Assembly (NCBI GenBank): GCA_947652605.1
Contig: OX393576.1
Location: 14,348,575-14,412,574, forward strand
Direction: 5' to 3'
DNA length: 64,000 nucleotides
Origin: Elmis aenea
Lineage: Eukaryota > Arthropoda > Insecta > Coleoptera > Elmidae
Both the position numbers and the translations under genes were made by a program. The first letter of the stretch is position 1; each line of letters opens with the position of its first letter. The notes under the pieces were generated by a model, which saw only the letters and a list, made by a program, of their open reading frames with translations, made no database searches and was not told where the DNA came from. Shown here piece after piece: positions 55,187 through 64,000 of this stretch.

Positions 55187-56574
55187 ATGATTGCCCTAAC
55201 TTCTAAAGTTAGTGCACTTGATGTTCGGTGTTCAAAATGTAGCTAAAAGACTGGCGCATCCAACGATGTAAAGAAAGTGCAAATAAAACACTTTTTGATA
55301 TCATCCACGGCCGTCTGAAAAAGGTCCGGCAATATGCCGAGAGTTCGCTCGCAAAAATAAAAACATCTCGGTCTACAAAAAAATTCGTAACCATGTTATT
55401 AGCCACCCGAAAATTTTGATTCGGTGTTCAAAATGTAGCTAAAAGACTGGCGCATCCAATGATGTAAAGAAAGTGCAAATAAAACACTTTTTGATATCAT
55501 CCACGGCCGTCTGAAAAAGGTCCGGCAATATGCCGAGAGTTCGCTCGCAAAAATAAAAACATCTCGGTCTACAAAAAAATTCGTAACTCCGTTATTAGCG
55601 GGCCGAAAATTTTGATTCGGTGTTCAAAATGTAGCTAAAAGACTGGCGCATCCAACGATGTAAAGAAATTGCAAATAAAACACTTATTGATATCATCCAC
55701 GGCCGTCTGAAAAAGGTCCGGCAATATGCCGAGAGTTCGCTCGCAAAAATAAAAACATCTCGGTCTACAAAAAAATTCGTAACTACGTTATTAGCGGACC
55801 GAAAATTTTGATTCGGTGTTTAAAATGTAGCTAAAAGACTGGCGTATCCAACGATGTAAAGAAAGTGCAAATAAAACACATTTTGATATCATCCACGGCC
55901 GTCTGAAAAAGGTCCGGCAATATGCCAAGAGTTCGCTCGCAAAAATAAAAACATCTCGGTCTACAAAAAAATTCGTAACTCCGTTATTAGCCACCCGAAA
56001 ATTTTGATTCGGTGTTCAAAATGTAGCTAAAAGACTGGCGTATCCAACGATGTAAAGAAAGTGCAAATAAAACACATTTTGATATCATCCACGGCCGTCT
56101 GAAAAAGGTCCGGCAATATGCCAAGAGTTCGCTCGCAAAAATAAAAACATCTCGGACTACGAAAAAATTCGTAACTCCGTTATTAGCGGACCGAAAATTT
56201 TGATTCGGTGTTTAAAATGTAGCTAAAAGACTGGCGTATCCAACGATGTAAAGAAAGTGCAAATAAAACACTTTTTGATATCATCCACAGCCGTCTGAAA
56301 AAGGTCCGGCAATATGCCAAGAGTTCGCTCGCAAAAATAAAAACATCTCGGTCTACAAAAAAATTCGTAACTCCGTTATTAGCCACCCGAAAAGTTTGAT
56401 TCTGTGTTCAAAATGTAGCTAAAAGACTGGCGTATCCAACGACTTAAAGAAAGTGCAAATAAAACACTTTTTGATATCATCCACGGCCGTCTGAAAAAGG
56501 TCCGGCAATATGCCAAGAGTTCGCTCGCAAAAATAAAAACATCTCGGTCTACAAAAAAATTCGTAACTCCGTTA

Positions 56575-59500
56575 TTAGCCACCCGAAAAGTTTGATTCTG
56601 TGTTCAAAATGTAGCTAAAAGACTGGCGTATCCAACGACTTAAAGAAAGTGCAAATAAAACACTTATTGATATCATCCACGGCCGTCTGAAAAAGGTCCG
56701 GCAATATGCCGAGAGTTCGCTCGCAAAAATAAAAACATCTCGGTCTACAAAAAAATTCGTAACTACGTTATTAGCGGACCGAAAATTTTGATTCGGTGTT
56801 TAAAATGTAGCTAAAAGACTGGCGTATCCAACGATGTAAAGAAAGTGCAAATAAAACACATTTTGATATCATCCACGGCCGTCTGAAAAAGGTCCGGCAA
56901 TATGCCAAGAGTTCGCTCGCAAAAATAAAAACATCTCGGTCTACAAAAAAATTCGTAACTCCGTTATTAGCCACCCGAAAATTTTGATTCGGTGTTCAAA
57001 ATGTAGCTAAAAGACTGGCGTATCCAACGATGTAAAGAAAGTGCAAATAAAACACTTTTTGATATCATCCACGGCCGTCTGAAAAAGGTCCGGCAATATG
57101 CCAAGAGTTCGCTCGCAAAAATAAAAACATCTCGGTCTACAAAAAAATTCGTAACTCCGTTATTAGCCACCCGAAAAGTTTGATTCTGTGTTCAAAATGT
57201 AGCTAAAAGACTGGCGTATCCAACGACTTAAAGAAAGTGCAAATAAAACACTTATTGATATCATCCACGGCCGTCTGAAAAAGGTCCGGCAATATGCCGA
57301 GAGTTCGCTCGCAAAAATAAAAACATCTCGGTCTACAAAAAAATTCGTAACTACGTTATTAGCGGACCGAAAATTTTGATTCGGTGTTTAAAATGTAGCT
57401 AAAAGACTGGCGTATCCAACGATGTAAAGAAAGTGCAAATAAAACACATTTTGATATCATCCACGGCCGTCTGAAAAAGGTCCGGCAATATGCCAAGAGT
57501 TCGCTCGCAAAAATAAAAACATCTCGGTCTACAAAAAAATTCGTAACTCCGTTATTAGCCACCCGAAAATTTTGATTCGGTGTTCAAAATGTAGCTAAAA
57601 GACTGGCGTATCCAACGATGTAAAGAAAGTGCAAATAAAACACATTTTGATATCATCCACGGCCGTCTGAAAAAGGTCCGGCAATATGCCAAGAGTTCGC
57701 TCGCAAAAATAAAAACATCTCGGTCTACGAAAAAATTCGTAACTCCGTTATTAGCGGACCGAAAATTTTGATTCGGTGTTTAAAATGTAGCTAAAAGACT
57801 GGCGTATCCAACGATGTAAAGAAAGTGCAAATAAAACACTTTTTGATATCATCCACAGCCGTCTGAAAAAGGTCCGGCAATATGCCAAGAGTTCGCTCGC
57901 AAAAATAAAAACATCTCGGTCTACAAAAAAATTCGTAACTCCGTTATTAGCCACCCGAAAAGTTTGATTCTGTGTTCAAAATGTAGCTAAAAGACTGGCG
58001 TATCCAACGACTTAAAGAAAGTGCAAATAAAACACTTTTTGATATCATCCACGGCCGTCTGAAAAAGGTCCGGCAATATGCCAAGAGTTCGCTCGCAAAA
58101 ATAAAAACATCTCGGTCTACAAAAAAATTCGTAACTCCGTTATTAGCCACCCGAAAAGTTTGATTCTGTGTTCAAAATGTAGCTAAAAGACTGGCGTATC
58201 CAACGACTTAAAGAAAGTGCAAATAAAACACTTATTGATATCATCCACGGCCGTCTGAAAAAGGTCCGGCAATATGCCGAGAGTTCGCTCGCAAAAATAA
58301 AAACATCTCGGTCTACAAAAAAATTCGTAACTACGTTATTAGCGGACCGAAAATTTTGATTCGGTGTTTAAAATGTAGCTAAAAGACTGGCGTATCCAAC
58401 GATGTAAAGAAAGTGCAAATAAAACACTTTTTGATATCATCCACAGCCGTCTGAAAAAGGTCCGGCAATATGCCAAGAGTTCGCTCGCAAAAATAAAAAC
58501 ATCTCGGTCTACAAAAAAATTCGTAACTCCGTTATTAGCCACCCGAAAAGTTTGATTCTGTGTTCAAAATGTAGCTAAAAGACTGGCGTATCCAACGACT
58601 TAAAGAAAGTGCAAATAAAACACTTTTTGATATCATCCACGGCCGTCTGAAAAAGGTCCGGCAATATGCCGAGAGTTCGCTCGCAAAAATAAAAACATCT
58701 CGGTCTACAAAAAAATTCGTAACTCCGTTATTAGCCACCCGAAAATTTTGATTCGGTGTTCAAAATGTAGCTAAAAGACTGGCGTATCCAACGATGTAAA
58801 GAAAGTGCAAATAAAACACTTTTTGATATCATCCACAGCCGTCTGAAAAAGGTCCGGCAATATGCCAAGAGTTCGCTCGCAAAAATAAAAACATCTCGGT
58901 CTACAAAAAAATTCGTAACTCCGTTATTAGCCACCCGAAAAGTTTGATTCTGTGTTCAAAATGTAGCTAAAAGACTGGCGTATCCAACGACTTAAAGAAA
59001 GTGCAAATAAAACACTTTTTGATATCATCCACGGCCGTCTGAAAAAGGTCCGGCAATATGCCGAGAGTTCGCTCGCAAAAATAAAAACATCTCGGTCTAC
59101 AAAAAAATTCGTAACTCCGTTATTAGCCACCCGAAAAGTTTGATTCTGTGTTCAAAATGTAGCTAAAAGACTGGCGTATCCAACGACTTAAAGAAAGTGC
59201 AAATAAAACACTTATTGATATCATCCACGGCCGTCTGAAAAAGGTCCGGCAATATGCCGAGAGTTCGCTCGCAAAAATAAAAACATCTCGGTCTACAAAA
59301 AAATTCGTAACTACGTTATTAGCGGACCGAAAATTTTGATTCGGTGTTTAAAATGTAGCTAAAAGACTGGCGTATCCAACGATGTAAAGAAAGTGCAAAT
59401 AAAACACATTTTGATATCATCCACGGCCGTCTGAAAAAGGTCCGGCAATATGCCAAGAGTTCGCTCGCAAAAATAAAAACATCTCGGTCTACAAAAAAAT

Positions 59501-61670
59501 TCGTAACTCCGTTATTAGCCACCCGAAAATTTTGATTCGGTGTTCAAAATGTAGCTAAAAGACTGGCGTATCCAACGATGTAAAGAAAGTGCAAATAAAA
59601 CACTTTTTGATATCATCCACGGCCGTCTGAAAAAGGTCCGGCAATATGCCAAGAGTTCGCTCGCAAAAATAAAAACATCTCGGTCTACAAAAAAATTCGT
59701 AACTCCGTTATTAGCCACCCGAAAAGTTTGATTCTGTGTTCAAAATGTAGCTAAAAGACTGGCGTATCCAACGACTTAAAGAAAGTGCAAATAAAACACT
59801 TATTGATATCATCCACGGCCGTCTGAAAAAGGTCCGGCAATATGCCGAGAGTTCGCTCGCAAAAATAAAAACATCTCGGTCTACAAAAAAATTCGTAACT
59901 ACGTTATTAGCGGACCGAAAATTTTGATTCGGTGTTTAAAATGTAGCTAAAAGACTGGCGTATCCAACGATGTAAAGAAAGTGCAAATAAAACACATTTT
60001 GATATCATCCACGGCCGTCTGAAAAAGGTCCGGCAATATGCCAAGAGTTCGCTCGCAAAAATAAAAACATCTCGGTCTACAAAAAAATTCGTAACTCCGT
60101 TATTAGCCACCCGAAAATTTTGATTCGGTGTTCAAAATGTAGCTAAAAGACTGGCGTATCCAACGATGTAAAGAAAGTGCAAATAAAACACATTTTGATA
60201 TCATCCACGGCCGTCTGAAAAAGGTCCGGCAATATGCCAAGAGTTCGCTCGCAAAAATAAAAACATCTCGGTCTACGAAAAAATTCGTAACTCCGTTATT
60301 AGCGGACCGAAAATTTTGATTCGGTGTTTAAAATGTAGCTAAAAGACTGGCGTATCCAACGATGTAAAGAAAGTGCAAATAAAACACTTTTTGATATCAT
60401 CCACAGCCGTCTGAAAAAGGTCCGGCAATATGCCAAGAGTTCGCTCGCAAAAATAAAAACATCTCGGTCTACAAAAAAATTCGTAACTCCGTTATTAGCC
60501 ACCCGAAAAGTTTGATTCTGTGTTCAAAATGTAGCTAAAAGACTGGCGTATCCAACGACTTAAAGAAAGTGCAAATAAAACACTTTTTGATATCATCCAC
60601 GGCCGTCTGAAAAAGGTCCGGCAATATGCCAAGAGTTCGCTCGCAAAAATAAAAACATCTCGGTCTACAAAAAAATTCGTAACTCCGTTATTAGCCACCC
60701 GAAAAGTTTGATTCTGTGTTCAAAATGTAGCTAAAAGACTGGCGTATCCAACGACTTAAAGAAAGTGCAAATAAAACACTTATTGATATCATCCACGGCC
60801 GTCTGAAAAAGGTCCGGCAATATGCCGAGAGTTCGCTCGCAAAAATAAAAACATCTCGGTCTACAAAAAAATTCGTAACTACGTTATTAGCGGACCGAAA
60901 ATTTTGATTCGGTGTTTAAAATGTAGCTAAAAGACTGGCGTATCCAACGATGTAAAGAAAGTGCAAATAAAACACTTTTTGATATCATCCACAGCCGTCT
61001 GAAAAAGGTCCGGCAATATGCCAAGAGTTCGCTCGCAAAAATAAAAACATCTCGGTCTACAAAAAAATTCGTAACTCCGTTATTAGCCACCCGAAAAGTT
61101 TGATTCTGTGTTCAAAATGTAGCTAAAAGACTGGCGTATCCAACGACTTAAAGAAAGTGCAAATAAAACACTTTTTGATATCATCCACGGCCGTCTGAAA
61201 AAGGTCCGGCAATATGCCGAGAGTTCGCTCGCAAAAATAAAAACATCTCGGTCTACAAAAAAATTCGTAACTCCGTTATTAGCCACCCGAAAATTTTGAT
61301 TCGGTGTTCAAAATGTAGCTAAAAGACTGGCGCATCCAACGATGTAAAGAAAGTGCAAATAAAACACTTTTTGATATCATCCACAGCCGTCTGAAAAAGG
61401 TCCGGCAATATGCCAAGAGTTCGCTCGCAAAAATAAAAACATCTCGGTCTACAAAAAAATTCGTAACTCCGTTATTAGCCACCCGAAAAGTTTGATTCTG
61501 TGTTCAAAATGTAGCTAAAAGACTGGCGTATCCAACGACTTAAAGAAAGTGCAAATAAAACACTTTTTGATATCATCCACGGCCGTCTGAAAAAGGTCCG
61601 GCAATATGCCGAGAGTTCGCTCGCAAAAATAAAAACATCTCGGTCTACAAAAAAATTCGTAACTCCGTTA
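56575..61670. repeat. Two copies of a 13-monomer (2548-bp) higher-order repeat
   Basis: Classifying monomers by their variant sites gives the same order of 13 types in 56575-59122 and in 59123-61670. The offset is exactly 13 x 196 = 2548 bp. Rare markers repeat at that distance, for example CTACGAAAAAATTCG at about 57726 and 60274. Only about three differences between the copies were noticed by eye, including GGCGTATCC versus GGCGCATCC in monomer 12 and the last junction. The block 55595-56574 resembles monomers 4-8 of the unit. Confidence 0.8.
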
Positions 61671-64000
61671 TTAGCCACCCGAAAATTTTGATTCGGTGTT
61701 CAAAATGTAGCTAAAAGACTGGCGCATCCAACGATGTAAAGAAAGTGCAAATAAAACACTTTTTGATATCATCCACAGCCGTCTGAAAAAGGTCCGGCAA
61801 TATGCCAAGAGTTCGCTCGCAAAAATAAAAACATCTCGGTCTACAAAAAAATTCGTAACTCCGTTATTAGCCACCCGAAAAGTTTGATTCTGTGTTCAAA
61901 ATGTAGCTAAAAGACTGGCGTATCCAACGACTTAAAGAAAGTGCAAATAAAACACTTTTTGATATCATCCACGGCCGTCTGAAAAAGGTCCGGCAATATG
62001 CCGAGAGTTCGCTCGCAAAAATAAAAACATCTCGGTCTACAAAAAAATTCGTAACTCCGTTATTAGCCACCCGAAAATTTTGATTCGGTGTTCAAAATGT
62101 AGCTAAAAGACTGGCGCATCCAACGATGTAAAGAAAGTGCAAATAAAACACTTTTTGATATCATCCACAGCCGTCTGAAAAAGGTCCGGCAATATGCCAA
62201 GAGTTCGCTCGCAAAAATAAAAACATCTCGGTCTACAAAAAAATTCGTAACTCCGTTATTAGCCACCCGAAAAGTTTGATTCTGTGTTCAAAATGTAGCT
62301 AAAAGACTGGCGTATCCAACGACTTAAAGAAAGTGCAAATAAAACACTTTTTGATATCATCCACGGCCGTCTGAAAAAGGTCCGGCAATATGCCGAGAGT
62401 TCGCTCGCAAAAATAAAAACATCTCGGTCTACAAAAAAATTCGTAACTCCGTTATTAGCCACCCGAAAATTTTGATTCGGTGTTCAAAATGTAGCTAAAA
62501 GACTGGCGTATCCAACGACTTAAAGAAAGTGCAAATAAAACACTTTTTGATATCATCCACGGCCGTCTGAAAAAGGTCCGGCAATATGCCGAGAGTTCGC
62601 TCGCAAAAATAAAAACATCTCGGTCTACAAAAAAATTCGTAACTCCGTTATTAGCCACCCGAAAATTTTGATTCGGTGTTCAAAATGTAGCTAAAAGACT
62701 GGCGCATCCAACGATGTAAAGAAAGTGCAAATAAAACACTTTAAGATGTCATCCACAGCCGTCTGAAAAAGGTCCGGCAATATGCCAAGAGTTCGCTCGC
62801 AAAAATAAAAACATCTCGGTCTACAAAAAAATTCGTAACTCCGTTATTAGCCACCCGAAAAGTTTGATTCTGTGTTCAAAATGTAGCTAAAAGACTGGCG
62901 TATCCAACGACTTAAAGAAAGTGCAAATAAAACACTTTTTGATATCATCCACGGCCGTCTGAAAAAGGTCCGGCAATATGCCGAGAGTTCGCTCGCAAAA
63001 ATAAAAACATCTCGGTCTACAAAAAAATTCGTAACTCCGTTATTAGCCACCCGAAAATTTTGATTCGGTGTTCAAAATGTAGCTAAAAGACTGGCGCATC
63101 CAACGATGTAAAGAAAGTGCAAATAAAACACTTTTTGATATCATCCACAGCCGTCTGAAAAAGGTCCGGCAATATGCCAAGAGTTCGCTCGCAAAAATAA
63201 AAACATCTCGGTCTACAAAAAAATTCGTAACTCCGTTATTAGCCACCCGAAAAGTTTGATTTTGTGTTCAAAATGTAGCTAAAAGACTGGCGTATCCAAC
63301 GACTTAAAGAAAGTGCAAATAAAACACTTTTTGATATCATCCACGGCCGTCTGAAAAAGGTCCGGCAATATGCCGAGAGTTCGCTCGCAAAAATAAAAAC
63401 ATCTCGGTCTACAAAAAAATTCGTAACTCCGTTATTAGCCACCCGAAAATTTTGATTCGGTGTTCAAAATGTAGCTAAAAGACTGGCGTATCCAACGACT
63501 TAAAGAAAGTGCAAATAAAACACTTTTTGATATCATCCACGGCCGTCTGAAAAAGGTCCGGCAATATGCCGAGAGTTCGCTCGCAAAAATAAAAACATCT
63601 CGGTCTACAAAAAAATTCGTAACTCCGTTATTAGCCACCCGAAAATTTTGATTCGGTGTTCAAAATGTAGCTAAAAGACTGGCGCATCCAACGATGTAAA
63701 GAAAGTGCAAATAAAACACTTTTTGATATCATCCACAGCCGTCTGAAAAAGGTCCGGCAATATGCCAAGAGTTCGCTCGCAAAAATAAAAACATCTCGGT
63801 CTACAAAAAAATTCGTAACTCCGTTATTAGCCACCCGAAAAGTTTGATTCTGTGTTCAAAATGTAGCTAAAAGACTGGCGTATCCAACGACTTAAAGAAA
63901 GTGCAAATAAAACACTTTTTGATATCATCCACGGCCGTCTGAAAAAGGTCCGGCAATATGCCGAGAGTTCGCTCGCAAAAATAAAAACATCTCGGTCTAC
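61279..64000. repeat. Dimeric (392-bp) zone of the satellite
   Basis: From here two monomer types mostly alternate. Type A has CCGAAAATTTTGATTCGG, CGATG, CACAGCCG and TGCCAAG. Type B has CCGAAAAGTTTGATTCTG, CGACT, CACGGCCG and TGCCGAG. A third hybrid type breaks the alternation at 62455 and 63435, exactly 980 bp (five monomers) apart. One A monomer (62651) carries CACTTTAAGATGTC in place of CACTTTTTGATATC. Confidence 0.8.

Larger units (their letters stand above)
55218..64000. repeat. 196-bp tandem satellite, about 45 monomers
   Basis: From TTCGGTGTTCAAAATGTAGC at 55218 to the window end, one 196-bp unit repeats head to tail. Every spacing I checked is exactly 196 bp with no insertions or deletions. 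Variation is confined to roughly a dozen positions, such as GGCGCATCC/GGCGTATCC, CGATG/CGACT, CACTTTTTG/CACATTTTG/CACTTATTG, CACGGCCG/CACAGCCG and TGCCGAG/TGCCAAG. Small self-complementary words lie in each unit (CGGCA-ATA-TGCCG, ACGGCCGT, CCGAA...TTCGG). The array runs on beyond the window, as expected for (peri)centromeric or other heterochromatic DNA. It encodes nothing. Confidence 0.97.

Noticed and set aside
55209..63834. Some thirty 67-codon minus-strand open frames of nearly the same sequence
   Set aside because: They are shadows of the satellite. The ones I checked start at GTG (CAC on the + strand), not ATG; the 196-bp period is not a multiple of three; and variants ignore codon position.
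55218..64000. CENP-B-box or hammerhead ribozyme in the satellite monomer
   Set aside because: No 17-bp word fits the CENP-B core on either strand, and neither CTGATGA nor a paired GAAA core with the needed stems was found.

Overview
The window is nuclear DNA of an arthropod, most likely an insect (a beetle or similar, low confidence). It is very A+T-rich, has introns with GT/AG borders, and is full of piggyBac, hAT, mariner-like and LINE relics. It ends in a homogeneous satellite. No prokaryotic gene layout is visible.

One host gene is recognisable. Three + strand exons (9675-9789, 28653-28863, 50751-50887) join in frame into the C-terminal part of a MAX dimerization protein (MXD/MAD family bHLH-zipper repressor): helix-loop-helix, leucine zipper plus Ser-rich linker, then an acidic/Ser tail with its stop codon. 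The exons for the SIN3-interaction motif and basic region were not found and should lie upstream. The two introns are about 18.9 and 21.9 kb. A long 3' UTR probably runs to AATAAA at 53667.

The introns are packed with mobile-element debris. The main class is long palindromic (foldback) elements, 0.6-2.8 kb, with TA-flanked ends related to CAGGGTG (6660-9460, 11106-11883, 14285-15742, 21208-23387, 26344-28123, 32021-32668, 34958-35733, 41603-42610, 43964-45528, plus unpaired arms). Several carry at the centre the start of a mariner-like transposase (an N-terminal helix-turn-helix like DUF4817) but no catalytic domain. Two other places (21995-22177 +, 24444-24684 -) keep only the catalytic C-terminus (W-P-P-R-x-P-x-L-x-P-x-D signature). 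Other pieces are an internally deleted piggyBac copy with a PIF/Harbinger-like MITE in its ORF, a decayed hAT transposon with a second hAT element sharing its target duplication, several hAT MITEs with 8-bp duplications, two LINE relics, and a 231-bp hairpin insertion (33168-33398) with a 15-bp duplication and a nearby empty-site copy.

From about 55218 to the window end is an uninterrupted satellite of about 45 monomers, each exactly 196 bp. Monomer variants form a 13-monomer (2548-bp) higher-order repeat present twice (56575-61670), which gives way to mostly dimeric (392-bp) alternation. The satellite starts directly beside a GC-rich mobile-element remnant (54894-55186).

The best candidates for something new are the palindromic elements that keep only the transposase DNA-binding start, the hairpin retro-insertion, and the higher-order structure of the satellite.
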